Shown piece by piece: positions 1-8,714 of a stretch of 64,000 bases of DNA. Each line of letters begins with the position of its first letter. Within the stretch, counting starts at the first letter, position 1. The stretch covers positions 34,688 to 98,687 of the forward strand of contig CAXXXS010000003.1 in the NCBI GenBank assembly GCA_963665085.2, given 5' to 3'. The position numbers and the translations under genes were made by a program. The stretch comes from G963665085 sp963665085 (GTDB lineage Bacteria; Bacteroidota; Bacteroidia; Bacteroidales; JAAAOM01). The notes under the pieces are model-generated. The model worked only from the letters and a program-made list of their open reading frames with translations, had not been told where the DNA came from and did no database searches.

Positions 1-533
1 AACGATAAATCTGCTTCATGAATATCTGATTTTCCATTAAGATAATCACGATCTTCCCCATCCCTTTGATTCTTGAGTTTATTTTCAGTAAAAGAAAAGG
101 GAACATCTAAAAATAAGGATACATCTGGTTTCGGAATTTGGTTATGTTCAAACTCAAAACTTTTTATCCAGTCTTTTAACTCTACCTGCTTACTTCGTTC
201 TATAACTTTTGCACACTGAAAAGCTATATTTGAATATACATAACGATCAACAACCACAAGATGGCCTTCGTCCATCCATTCTTTAATTTGATTTTTTGCA
301 TCAGAGCGGTCTCCTGCATATATCATTGCCACAAGAAATGGATTAACCTGATCTATCTGCCCAAGTTCACCCCGAAGAAAACGGGCAACCATATCACCAT
401 AAAAAGGTGCACCTGTTCTGGGAAAATGTAAAAACTTCACATCCTGACCCTTTGTTTTCAAATAATCCGTTAAAAGTTTAATTTGTGTAGACTTTCCTGA
501 ACCGTCTAATCCTTCGAGAACTAAAAACTGCAT
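1..533 (-). CDS. tmk: Thymidylate kinase (dTMP kinase), C-terminal part cut by window edge
   Basis: Phosphorylates dTMP to dTDP in the cytoplasm for DNA synthesis. Reading the minus strand from the ATG at 531-533 gives a protein starting MQFLVLEGLDGSGKST, the P-loop of this family. It is followed by a phosphate-binding segment with FPRTGAP near residue 37 and the DRY motif (VVVDRYVYSN) near residue 97. About 177 codons are present and no stop is reached, so the last part of a usual ~200-230 residue enzyme lies beyond position 1. It diverges from folP with a 49-base AT-rich gap, so the two genes probably have back-to-back promoters. Family assignment is secure from the motifs. Confidence 0.95.
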   Translation of the reverse strand, partial: MQFLVLEGLDGSGKSTQIKLLTDYLKTKGQDVKFLHFPRTGAPFYGDMVARFLRGELGQIDQVNPFLVAMIYAGDRSDAKNQIKEWMDEGHLVVVDRYVYSNIAFQCAKVIERSKQVELKDWIKSFEFEHNQIPKPDVSLFLDVPFSFTENKLKNQRDGEDRDYLNGKSDIHEADLS

Positions 534-582
534 CTGTAAATTTTAAATTTTACTGTATTTTTATCGCAAATAACATTTTAAA

Positions 583-1461
583 ATGGGGAATAAAGATACT
601 TTTTTTTCAAAAAAACAAACGATAAACTGCCGAGGAACACTTATAGATTTTAATAAACCTAAGGTAATGGGGATATTAAACATCACTCCTGACTCATTTT
701 ACGCCGGTGGAAGATACGATAATCCGGAAAATTTATTGGCAAAAGCAAAACAAATGTTGGCAGATGGAGCAGAAATATTAGATATTGGAGCTTATTCATC
801 TCGTCCGGGAGCTGAACATATAACTGAACAGGAAGAGTTAAACCGACTTATTTCGGTTGTCGGAATCATAAGAAAAAATATACCTGATGCAATTTTATCA
901 ATCGACACGTTTCGTTCAGAAATTGCAAAAATAATGGTTAATGATTACGAAGTAGATATAATCAATGATATTTCTGGTGGCGATATGGATGACCAAATGT
1001 TTGAAACCATTGCATCGCTTAATGTTCCATACATTTTAATGCATATGAAGGGAACACCACAAAACATGCAACAATCACCAAAATATAATGATATCGTAAG
1101 AGATATTTTATTTTACTTCTCTGAAAAAATTGAAAAACTGACATTATTGGGTGTTAACGACATTATTATTGATCCTGGTTTTGGTTTTGGAAAAACTCTT
1201 GAGCACAATTATGAATTACTTTCGCGTCTTGAAGAATTTAAAATAATTGAATTACCTATGCTAATTGGTTTATCAAGAAAATCTATGATCTATAAATTAC
1301 TTGAAACAACACCAGAAAATGCATTAACCGGAACCATTGCACTGAATATGGTTGCCCTACAAAAAGGAGCTGATATTTTAAGGGTACATGATGTAAAAGA
1401 AGCTAAAGAAAGTGTAACACTATTTTCAAAACTCAACAATCAAAATCATTTAAATCAATAA
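583..1461 (+). CDS. folP: Dihydropteroate synthase
   Basis: Condenses para-aminobenzoate with the pterin pyrophosphate in folate synthesis; cytoplasmic TIM barrel and sulfonamide target. The protein is 292 aa, a normal length. Visible family motifs are NITPDSF (33-39), DIGAYSSRPGA (67-77), the IDT strand (107-109), NDISGG (128-133), the MHMKGTP loop (153-159), DPGFGFGKT near 206 and GLSRKSM near 236 with the substrate-binding SRK. It faces away from tmk and ends two bases before the convergent histidine kinase, leaving no room for a separate terminator. No anomaly was seen. Confidence 0.96.
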   Translation: MGNKDTFFSKKQTINCRGTLIDFNKPKVMGILNITPDSFYAGGRYDNPENLLAKAKQMLADGAEILDIGAYSSRPGAEHITEQEELNRLISVVGIIRKNIPDAILSIDTFRSEIAKIMVNDYEVDIINDISGGDMDDQMFETIASLNVPYILMHMKGTPQNMQQSPKYNDIVRDILFYFSEKIEKLTLLGVNDIIIDPGFGFGKTLEHNYELLSRLEEFKIIELPMLIGLSRKSMIYKLLETTPENALTGTIALNMVALQKGADILRVHDVKEAKESVTLFSKLNNQNHLNQ

Positions 1462-1463
1462 TT

Positions 1464-2810
1464 TCAATTCAGAAAAAATGACACTTCAAACTCAGTTCCT
1501 TGTTTAATTGTTGAGTTTACCTTTATTTCGGCTTTATGCAACTTTATAATTTTATCGACAAGTGATAACCCTATTCCATGTCCCTTATTCTTTCTTACAT
1601 TTTTTGCACGGTAGAAAGGTTCAAAAATATAGGTTATTTCATCACCGGGAATCCCTATTCCATTATCTTTAAATAACATTATTAATTGTTCCTCCTTTAC
1701 AGACAAATCAACATCAATCCGGTGATTATCTGAATACTTACAACCATTATCTATAAGATTTACAAAAGCAATCTTTAATAAAGCTTCATTTCCATTAATG
1801 GTAAAATGTTGCTCATCTTTAATTGATTCATTGAAATGAAATAAGACTTCGTAATTCTTGTGATTTTTAAGCACTTCAGAGCGGGCTTCCCAAAGCACAT
1901 CATCAACTCTGACATGCATAAAATTATCTGGCGTCAAATCATTTATTGCACGAGAAAGTACCAATAATCGGTTGGCCAACTGATTTAAATTCTTAATATC
2001 TTCCAACACAGAATTAAGAGTGTCTTTATATTCAGTAGTTGTTCTATCTTTTAATAAAGTAACTTCAAGTTGACCCGTAATTGCAGCTAAAGGATTTCGT
2101 AGTTCATGAGAAGAATTTGTAATAAAATCTTTTTGAATGATAACAGATTCTTCTATCCTGGAAAGCATTTTATTAAACGTAAAAGCTAACTGGGCAATCT
2201 CGTCGTTATCACTTCCCGCATGGATACGCGAACTTATATTATCGATATTAATGCTATTTACCTGATTGATAATATTTGAAATAGGTTTTAACGCCTTGGC
2301 GGCAAAAAATCTACCAATAAATAACATTATCAGCAGGTTTGTAAGAAAAACAAGAATGAGAATAATTCGTAATTTCTTTAACTTCCTAAATCCATAAATA
2401 TCTTTTGCAGCTATTAAAACAATACTATTATCCTTCCCTATTTTACAAAAAATCTCATAGTCTTTTTCTTTGTACTTAAACTCTTTTCGGATATCAAACT
2501 TCTGCTTCATTGAATCTGAAAGTTTGATTGCCTGATTGATTGTATTCGTAAATATTAACTCTCCTTTTGAGTCGTAAACCAAAAAAACTTCTCTAGGTAA
2601 TTTTATTGCAAAATTCTCATAACTTTCTTTGATATCATCAGGAGTAACGGTTTTGAGTTTCGTTACAAGATTTGCTTTATCAGCTAGCCGGGTAAAAAAA
2701 CTATCTTTCCTTTCAGATGAAAACAAAAAATAAATTGCTATAAAAGAAACTAACATCAGAACAGCTACGATAACCGTAAACTGATATGTAATTTTTTTTT
2801 GAATTTCCAT
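1464..2810 (-). CDS. Sensor histidine kinase of a two-component system
   Basis: Membrane sensor kinase, 448 aa. An N-terminal membrane helix (about 10-30) and a second helix (about 145-168) bracket a ~115-residue periplasmic domain. A HAMP linker follows (about 170-225), then the HisKA dimerisation helix with the phospho-acceptor His in NSSHELRNPLA near 235, and an HATPase_c domain with NLIDNGCKYS, DNGIGIPG and GHGIGLSLV boxes. Its ATG overlaps the stop of the response regulator gene by one base (TAATG), so the pair is translationally coupled and surely cognate. Overall form resembles the CusS/QseC class, but the signal cannot be read from sequence. It ends two bases from folP on the opposite strand. 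Confidence 0.93.
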   Translation of the reverse strand: MEIQKKITYQFTVIVAVLMLVSFIAIYFLFSSERKDSFFTRLADKANLVTKLKTVTPDDIKESYENFAIKLPREVFLVYDSKGELIFTNTINQAIKLSDSMKQKFDIRKEFKYKEKDYEIFCKIGKDNSIVLIAAKDIYGFRKLKKLRIILILVFLTNLLIMLFIGRFFAAKALKPISNIINQVNSINIDNISSRIHAGSDNDEIAQLAFTFNKMLSRIEESVIIQKDFITNSSHELRNPLAAITGQLEVTLLKDRTTTEYKDTLNSVLEDIKNLNQLANRLLVLSRAINDLTPDNFMHVRVDDVLWEARSEVLKNHKNYEVLFHFNESIKDEQHFTINGNEALLKIAFVNLIDNGCKYSDNHRIDVDLSVKEEQLIMLFKDNGIGIPGDEITYIFEPFYRAKNVRKNKGHGIGLSLVDKIIKLHKAEIKVNSTIKQGTEFEVSFFLN

Positions 2811-3487
2811 TATTTTTCTTCAAATATATACCCCATTCCTATGCGGGTATGTATAAGCTTTACATCAAAATCCTTGTCAATTTTCTTACGCAATATATTT
2901 ACATATACATCCACAACATTAGTACCTGTGTCAAAATTGATATCCCACACTTTTTCTGAAATATCAATACGTGTAACCACACGACCTTTATTTAACATCA
3001 AGAACTTTAGCAGAGCAAACTCTTTAGCAGTTAATTCAATTATTTTATCTCCCCTTTTCGCTTGCTTTTTATCGATATCAAGTTCCAAGTCGGCTACTTT
3101 CAACTTATTTGAACTCTGCATAATTCCACTGGTACGCTTTGTTAAAGCCTTAATCCTCGCCAATAGCTCTTTAAATTCAAACGGCTTTACCAAATAATCG
3201 TCTGCTCCAGCATCAAATCCCTCTAATTTATCTTCTGTTGTGCCTAATGCTGTTAACATTAAGATAGCTACCTGTTGATTTTTTTCCCTAATCTTTCTAC
3301 ACAAATCAAAACCATTAATGTTTGGGATTATATTATCCAGTAATATAACATCAAAATGTTCCCTGAATGAAAGTTTCTCTCCCATAAAACCATCATATGC
3401 AACAGACACTTCATATCCATGTTCTTCAAGACCACTTTTCAGAAAAGCAACTACTTTAGGTTCATCTTCAATAACAAGTATTCTCAT
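2810..3487 (-). CDS. OmpR/PhoB-family response regulator
   Basis: DNA-binding partner of the adjoining histidine kinase. The receiver domain begins MRILVIEDEP, with the phospho-acceptor Asp in DVILLDNIIPN and the conserved Lys in DDYLVKPF. The C-terminal winged helix (about residues 125-223) ends in the usual HTRIGMGYIFE. I chose the ATG at 3485-3487; an upstream in-frame ATG at 3520 would add 11 residues (MFVLNYENINR) before the first beta strand, which is unusual for the family. It lies 63 bases downstream of the cysteine-cluster gene on the same strand, so it may belong to a five-gene run starting at 6362. Confidence 0.93.
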   Translation of the reverse strand: MRILVIEDEPKVVAFLKSGLEEHGYEVSVAYDGFMGEKLSFREHFDVILLDNIIPNINGFDLCRKIREKNQQVAILMLTALGTTEDKLEGFDAGADDYLVKPFEFKELLARIKALTKRTSGIMQSSNKLKVADLELDIDKKQAKRGDKIIELTAKEFALLKFLMLNKGRVVTRIDISEKVWDINFDTGTNVVDVYVNILRKKIDKDFDVKLIHTRIGMGYIFEEK

Positions 3488-3550
3488 TCTATTGATGTTC
3501 TCATAGTTGAGAACAAACAAAAGTAATTCAACGCATTGATTAATTCTTCA

Positions 3551-4114
3551 CTATGCTCTTCTTTTTCTATACTGGTAATGCAATAAAACAATTTCCAATG
3601 CCCTTCTTATTGATTCATTAATAGGAAAAAATTTTACTGAGAGTTCTGGATCAATACTAAAAAGTTTTAAATAGTAATGTGATATCAAAGGGGCAAAGCT
3701 TATTGTCTTCTCCAACTGTACTGCATTGATTTTTTCCTTAATATGTTTACAGGTAACAAGGTTGGGTAAACCATACTTATTTGCCCTAACGGAAAAACCA
3801 AACAGCCTGCATATCATTCCCCTGTTTTTATAATCCAAACAAAATCCTCTTTTATTAAAAGGTGTGTAAAATACACACCTGGAATCATTACATTGCTCAA
3901 TCCTATCCAGTATCCTGGAATATTCTCCTTTTAGGTACAAGTTATGAGCAGCTGGCAGAAACTCAAGTACTGTTGCGCTTATATCTGTTTTCAAACAACA
4001 ATCACCACAGCCAGAATTACATGTTAAGCCTGATTCCTTTTTAAACCTGGCTGTACTTGCATTTATAGCTGAATAAAGAGAGTTGACAGAGTTAATTTTA
4101 GTGATTAATTGCAT
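3551..4114 (-). CDS. YkgJ-family cysteine-cluster protein (putative metal chelator)
   Basis: A cytoplasmic protein of 187 aa from the chosen ATG. The N-terminal C-x3-C-x2-CC motif (CNSGCGDCC) is followed by further cysteines in RCVFYTPFNKRGFC and GMICRLFGF, which is the YkgJ/UPF0153 zinc- or iron-binding pattern. Such proteins are thought to hold Zn or an Fe-S centre, but their reactions are mostly unknown. An in-frame TTG at 4138 would extend it by 8 residues; I prefer ATG 4114, preceded by an A/T-rich leader. A run of nine C on the coding strand (plus 4126-4134) sits 12-20 bases before this ATG. The gene follows the methyltransferase/ATP-grasp gene by 55 bases and precedes the response regulator. 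Confidence 0.85.
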   Translation of the reverse strand: MQLITKINSVNSLYSAINASTARFKKESGLTCNSGCGDCCLKTDISATVLEFLPAAHNLYLKGEYSRILDRIEQCNDSRCVFYTPFNKRGFCLDYKNRGMICRLFGFSVRANKYGLPNLVTCKHIKEKINAVQLEKTISFAPLISHYYLKLFSIDPELSVKFFPINESIRRALEIVLLHYQYRKRRA

Positions 4115-4125
4115 AAAAAAAATAA

Positions 4126-4134
4126 GGGGGGGGG
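4126..4134 (-). repeat. Nine-base G/C homopolymer just before the cysteine-cluster gene start
   Basis: Nine consecutive G on the plus strand (C on the coding strand), directly followed on the coding strand by a T-rich stretch and the ATG at 4114. Such a G/C tract stands out in AT-rich spacer DNA and is a slippage-prone sequence. Confidence 0.8.
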
Positions 4135-4169
4135 ACAAGTATGAAGGAGAACCTCATCCCCCATAATAT

Positions 4170-6137
4170 TTAACTAATTTCTAACAGTTCTTCCTTCACT
4201 ATCTTTTTGTTTACAGGGACCAGGTTTATCCTTTGTTCTACAGATTCCAGAATATTTTTTAACATTCCGGCATAACTAATCCCTTTGATGTTTGACATTT
4301 TTGCAAGGTGACCATCCCAACACCATCCTGGGTTTGGATTCGCTTCCAGCAATTTGGGGTTCCCGTCTGAATCAAGACGCCAGTCAAACCGGACATAATC
4401 TCTACATTCTAAACGCTCTGCCAGTTTCAAGCTAAATTCAACGATCATCTTTTCTGTTCGATAGTCAAGGTTTGCTTCTACTGAACGCAATTTTTTAAAA
4501 TAAGGAGAATCTTGCAACCATTTTGCCTCATAACCACAAATATGAGGTAATCCCTCGGGTAATTGAGAATAATCTTCTTCAATAATTGGTAAAACCTGGT
4601 ATGAATCAGGAGGATTGCCAATTATTCCGATTGTGAGATCCTTTCCTGGTAAAAATTCTTCAACTAAAAGTGGCTTATCATAACCAAATTTATTTCTTGT
4701 TTTAATAATCGCACTATCTAAATCCTCTCTTGTATAGGCTACACTTTTTTGCGTTATCCCAAAACTTGAATCACCAAAGTTTGGCTTTGCAATCACAGGA
4801 AATTCAATGTTCATTTCAAAAACATTATCTTCCGGTTTAATATAAAAAGCCTCAGCTACGGGAATTCCCATCTCCTTGGCAATACCACGGATTAAAGACT
4901 TATCGTAACAATAAGACAAACATTGTGGATTTGAACCGGAATAGGGAACATTAAGCATTTCTAGTAATGCCGGAACATGTAATTCAAACCGAGGTTCATT
5001 ATTAAATCCTTCATCACATAAATTAAAAACGTAGTCAATTTGCGTTTTTTGTTTCATGAGGCTCTGGATAAGCGTATCATGATTATTTACATAGGTAAAT
5101 TTATAATCGGTTAATGTTGCTAAAGCAATTTTTAGTTGATCGATTGTATTAAAATCATCTTCATCGAATACCGTATCAGGCTTAATTATATCGTTTTTCT
5201 TAGGATCGCCGAGTACAACAACAACATTCTTAGGCCTGGTATTTTTCTGTTTTACAGGACTCCAGTCTTTTTTTGCTTTTGCTGTTAAAATAATTCTTCG
5301 CTCCATCATCCCTAAATCCTGGTTGCGGGACGAATCTGTTTTATACTCGTCATGAAGGCTAATATTTTCGAATCCACCATCCATGAGTACTTTAGAAATA
5401 TTTTCCCTGCTATAAAGGCGTTCAGCATAAAACTGGTCTACAATAACTCCTTTTTTGGTATTGGAAACAACCTCTCTTGAAATTAACCGCTCATTATCGC
5501 TGGCCAATGATCGTTCCCTGCAAACAAAATGATGTTTATCTAACCATTCCCAACTCCTTGGACTGAAGTTATCTTTTAAAAAGTTACCATCTGCAACATC
5601 CAAAAGAAACATACCGTTAGGTTTTAACACCCGCATTACTTCTTTAAGGATTTTCACATCATCATCAACACTTTCAAAATAGCCAAAACTATTACCCAAA
5701 ATCATAACCACATCAAATGTGTCTGTTGGATAATTCAATTTTCTTGCATCCCCCTCTTTGAAATTAACGTTTAATCCCTCTGAGAAGGAAGTTTGTTTCG
5801 CCTTGTTAATAAGAAAATGCGAACGGTCAAGACCATAAACGTTTCTAAACCCCCTTCTTGCAAGTTCAAGGGAATGCCTTCCCTGGCCGCATGCTAAATC
5901 AAGAATAAACATCTCTTCGTTAAGCGCTAGAATATTAGAAAACATATCCAACTCAAATGAAGTAATAGTCTTATCTTCGACTACATCCGCATCAGTCTTA
6001 AGATACATCGAATTAAAAATTCTTCGCCACCAATCAGGTTGAAGATGATCTTCGAGATTATTTACAGGTCCGAACGAGGTGTGGTTTTGTTTACCATTCT
6101 TTTTGGCTCTTGTAGAATGGCCATTTGCTTTTTTCAT
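4170..6137 (-). CDS. Fusion protein: SAM methyltransferase + D-Ala-D-Ala-ligase-like ATP-grasp enzyme
   Basis: One 655-aa polypeptide joins two enzymes. Residues ~35-295 form a class I SAM-dependent methyltransferase: motif I LDLACGQGRHSLEL (79-92), an acidic GLDRS loop, GDARKLNYP and VLKPNGMFLLDVAD. After a Lys-rich linker (~295-305), residues ~305-640 resemble D-Ala-D-Ala-ligase-type ATP-grasp enzymes: an N-terminal alpha/beta domain, PVIAKPNFGDSSFGI (ATP-binding Lys and loop), LLVEEFLPGKDLTIGI, and a metal-binding end LLEANPNPGWCWDGH. It probably ligates an amino acid or peptide through an acyl-phosphate and methylates the same or a related molecule. Substrate unknown; it lacks the ddl-typical context and is unlikely to be the housekeeping Ddl. 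It sits between a small membrane protein (21-base gap) and the cysteine-cluster gene. Confidence 0.85.
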   Translation of the reverse strand: MKKANGHSTRAKKNGKQNHTSFGPVNNLEDHLQPDWWRRIFNSMYLKTDADVVEDKTITSFELDMFSNILALNEEMFILDLACGQGRHSLELARRGFRNVYGLDRSHFLINKAKQTSFSEGLNVNFKEGDARKLNYPTDTFDVVMILGNSFGYFESVDDDVKILKEVMRVLKPNGMFLLDVADGNFLKDNFSPRSWEWLDKHHFVCRERSLASDNERLISREVVSNTKKGVIVDQFYAERLYSRENISKVLMDGGFENISLHDEYKTDSSRNQDLGMMERRIILTAKAKKDWSPVKQKNTRPKNVVVVLGDPKKNDIIKPDTVFDEDDFNTIDQLKIALATLTDYKFTYVNNHDTLIQSLMKQKTQIDYVFNLCDEGFNNEPRFELHVPALLEMLNVPYSGSNPQCLSYCYDKSLIRGIAKEMGIPVAEAFYIKPEDNVFEMNIEFPVIAKPNFGDSSFGITQKSVAYTREDLDSAIIKTRNKFGYDKPLLVEEFLPGKDLTIGIIGNPPDSYQVLPIIEEDYSQLPEGLPHICGYEAKWLQDSPYFKKLRSVEANLDYRTEKMIVEFSLKLAERLECRDYVRFDWRLDSDGNPKLLEANPNPGWCWDGHLAKMSNIKGISYAGMLKNILESVEQRINLVPVNKKIVKEELLEIS

Positions 6138-6158
6138 CTTTTGATACTAATAAATAAA

Positions 6159-6362
6159 TTAACTATTAATTTTTGATTTAAATTCTTTTATTTTCTCACT
6201 TAATGATGGATAGACCAAGGCAAAAAGCGCGAGCAAGCCAACAAAAGACATTACTTTCATTTGTTTACTGCTAATATTGTTGTTTGTATATTTTTCTAAA
6301 ATCCGCTCTCCTATTAGAATAAAAGCTACAAAAAAGAAAACAACAAGAAAAAAAATTATCAT
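6159..6362 (-). CDS. Small two-helix membrane protein, unknown function
   Basis: A 67-aa product with a very hydrophobic N-terminal helix (residues 1-18), a polar middle containing ERILEKYTNNN, a second hydrophobic helix (about 36-54) and a basic tail. No family recognised. It lies 21 bases upstream of the methyltransferase/ATP-grasp gene on the same strand and is probably the first gene of that transcript. Its length and helix pattern favour a real gene over a chance frame, but nothing further can be claimed. Confidence 0.6.
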   Translation of the reverse strand: MIIFFLVVFFFVAFILIGERILEKYTNNNISSKQMKVMSFVGLLALFALVYPSLSEKIKEFKSKINS

Positions 6363-6521
6363 TTCTAATTAAAAATTTGGATCAAAAATGACATGAATAC
6401 ATTAAACCGAAATGAACGAGAAATTAAAAGGAGATTAAAAAATGATTTTCCGCGTGAAAATAAACGACAAATTGGTTTTTAATTTATTAATTACTGAAAT
6501 TAGCTACACAGAAAATAAAAA

Positions 6522-8375
6522 ATGAAAAAGCATACATTTTTAATAACAGTTATTACTTTTATTTGTATCTATGTTACTCCTGCTCAACATTTAACTACAG
6601 ATACAACTGAATATTCGGATACCACCGGAACAAAAACAATTGAACTTCTAAAAAAAGCAGATTCGTTAAAAAGAGCAGACTCAATAAATATTGTCAATCT
6701 TAATAAACAACTAGAAGAACTTCGTTCTACTGAAACAATAAAAAGAAAAAAAATTGAGGAACAACTCTCTCAATTACAAACAAATGATTCTTTAAGAAAA
6801 AAAAGACTAGAAAACGAGGTAAGTCGATTAAAAAACGAAGCTGTTGGATACCCCATAATACCTTTTAAGGATACGTTATATACCATTTATACACGGATCG
6901 GTTCTCTTACTCCTTTCGAACGGGCAAAAATTATTAATGATCGACTTGAGCGCACGTATAAAAAATTCTTTCTTAAATCAGACTCTCTGATTGTCCAGGA
7001 AAACGAACAAACCGTTGATATTTATTTTAACGATCAAATTATTATAAGCTTTTCAGAACTTGATGAACTCTGGTATAACAATGATAAAAAAAGCCTTGCT
7101 GATGAATTTAACAAGAAGATTATCAATGACATTACCCGTTACAAAAAAAGCAGGAGTATTCTTTCCGTTTCTAAAGATATTGGACTTGTTCTTCTTGTAA
7201 TTCTCCTGCAAATTATGCTAATAAAAGGTATAAATATTTTGTTTAGAGGTAAGATAAACCGTTTCATAAGAAAAAAAAGAGGTGACTGGTTTAAAGGAAT
7301 AAGAATAAAAAACTATGAAATAATAGATCAAAATCAACAAACATCTATAGCACTCTTTTTAACAAAAATCTTACGATTTGGAATTATTGCCTTATTGCTT
7401 TATTTATCGATTCCTATTTTGTTTTCTATCTTTCCTCCTACTCAAAGAATTGCAGAGATTCTTTTTGGATATATTCTTTCCCCAATAAAAAATATTGTAT
7501 CATCATTTTTCAATTACATACCTGAACTTATTACCATAGCTATAATTTTTGTAATCACCCGTTATATATTGCGATTCATAAAATTTCTTGCAAAAGAAGT
7601 TCAGGATGAAAGGCTAAAACTCCCTGGTTTTTATCCCGATTGGGCAAAACCAACATTTAATATTGTTCGTGTTTTTGTCCTTGCATTTATGTTTGTTGTA
7701 ATATTTCCCTATTTGCCTGGTTCAGATTCAGCTGTTTTTAAGGGTGTTTCTGTATTCTTAGGTATTGTCTTTTCATTAGGCTCTTCTTCAGTAATAGGAA
7801 ACATGATTGCCGGTTTAGTAATAACATACATGAGGCCATTCCAAATTGGGGATAGAATTAAAATTGGTGAGGTTCTGGGAGATGTTATCGAAAAAACCCC
7901 TTTTGTTACAAGACTTCGCACTCCTAAAAAAGAATTTATAACAATTCCAAATTCAAATATTCTTGCCAACAGTGTTGTTAATTACAGTACATCTAAACGC
8001 GAAGATGGTATTATCTTATACACAACTGTTACTATTGGATATGATGTTCCATGGCGAAAGGTTCATCAACTATTAATAGATGCTGCGCATAAAACAAATT
8101 TTATAAATACTAAGATTGAACCTTTTGTACTACAAACAAGCCTTGATGATTTTTTCGTTTCTTACCAATTAAACGTTCACACCAATGAACCAAAAAAACA
8201 ACCTGCAATTTATTCAGAATTACACCAAAACATACAGGATAGTTTTAATGAAGCAGGTATTGAAATATTATCACCACACTACCGTGCAGGACGTGATGGA
8301 AACACAACTACAATACCCAAAGATTACAAAACAAAAGAATACAAACCACCTGGTTTTAATGCAGACAAGAATTAA
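6522..8375 (+). CDS. MscS-family mechanosensitive channel with N-terminal coiled coil
   Basis: Inner-membrane channel that opens under membrane tension to release solutes. The 617-aa protein has a signal peptide (1-21), a long charged, coiled-coil periplasmic segment (about 40-105) and several membrane helices from about 220 to 400. The pore helix and MscS beta domain (about 405-490) carry GLVITYMRPFQIGDRIKIG and the loop IPNSNILANSVVNYS. It ends with an MscS C-terminal alpha/beta domain and a basic, Pro-rich tail. It is larger than E. coli MscS (286 aa) and is closer in plan to the MscK/YbdG-like extended forms. A 51-codon frame follows on the same strand after 87 bases. Confidence 0.92.
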   Translation: MKKHTFLITVITFICIYVTPAQHLTTDTTEYSDTTGTKTIELLKKADSLKRADSINIVNLNKQLEELRSTETIKRKKIEEQLSQLQTNDSLRKKRLENEVSRLKNEAVGYPIIPFKDTLYTIYTRIGSLTPFERAKIINDRLERTYKKFFLKSDSLIVQENEQTVDIYFNDQIIISFSELDELWYNNDKKSLADEFNKKIINDITRYKKSRSILSVSKDIGLVLLVILLQIMLIKGINILFRGKINRFIRKKRGDWFKGIRIKNYEIIDQNQQTSIALFLTKILRFGIIALLLYLSIPILFSIFPPTQRIAEILFGYILSPIKNIVSSFFNYIPELITIAIIFVITRYILRFIKFLAKEVQDERLKLPGFYPDWAKPTFNIVRVFVLAFMFVVIFPYLPGSDSAVFKGVSVFLGIVFSLGSSSVIGNMIAGLVITYMRPFQIGDRIKIGEVLGDVIEKTPFVTRLRTPKKEFITIPNSNILANSVVNYSTSKREDGIILYTTVTIGYDVPWRKVHQLLIDAAHKTNFINTKIEPFVLQTSLDDFFVSYQLNVHTNEPKKQPAIYSELHQNIQDSFNEAGIEILSPHYRAGRDGNTTTIPKDYKTKEYKPPGFNADKN

Positions 8376-8462
8376 TTGTTTAATGGTAAATTTTAATCAG
8401 TTTTTAACATAACGTATCATTTTTTTGATGAAATTTACTGATACAATTAAAATAATTATAAA

Positions 8463-8618
8463 ATGAAAGAAAATAAAATAACAGGAAAAAGGATAATTTA
8501 TTTATCAAGATCCAGATTTTCTGGAGACAGTGATTTGGATAAATATGCGAAGACACTTGGAAAAAAAGAACTATATAAAGCATTATATGCCCCTTTGTCT
8601 AAAAATCTTTATGCTTAA
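8463..8618 (+). CDS. Possible 51-aa basic protein
   Basis: A short frame from ATG 8463 to TAA 8618 encodes MKENKITGKRIIYLSRSRF followed by a Lys/Tyr-rich part ending APLSKNLYA. It has no membrane helix and no recognised family. Support is circumstantial: an A-rich leader typical of this phylum, the MscS gene 87 bases upstream on the same strand, and a strong terminator hairpin starting 13 bases after its stop. It could equally be untranslated 3' sequence of the MscS transcript. Confidence 0.45.
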   Translation: MKENKITGKRIIYLSRSRFSGDSDLDKYAKTLGKKELYKALYAPLSKNLYA

Positions 8619-8630
8619 TTAAAATCGAAC

Positions 8631-8685
8631 AAAAAAAGGTATCCAAAAAGTCTAGAATACTTAGACTTTTTGGATACCTTTTTTT
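8631..8685. terminator. Perfect 23-bp hairpin, bidirectional terminator
   Basis: Arms 8631-8653 and 8663-8685 are exact inverted repeats, with A-rich ends on one side and T-rich ends on the other, and a 9-base loop region that can extend the stem by one more pair. A U-tract results in both directions, fitting its place between a plus-strand gene and the convergent STAS gene. Confidence 0.9.
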
Positions 8686-8714
8686 ATTTTAACATTCAGT
8701 TATATTTATTCGAA

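Noticed and set aside
2799..3197. Plus-strand open frame of 132 codons
   Set aside because: Lies wholly opposite the response regulator gene, which has clear domains; no family features.
6392..6481. A 29-codon frame starting MNTLNRNEREIKRRL before the MscS gene
   Set aside because: Too short, no conserved feature, and most likely part of the leader; cannot be supported from sequence alone.
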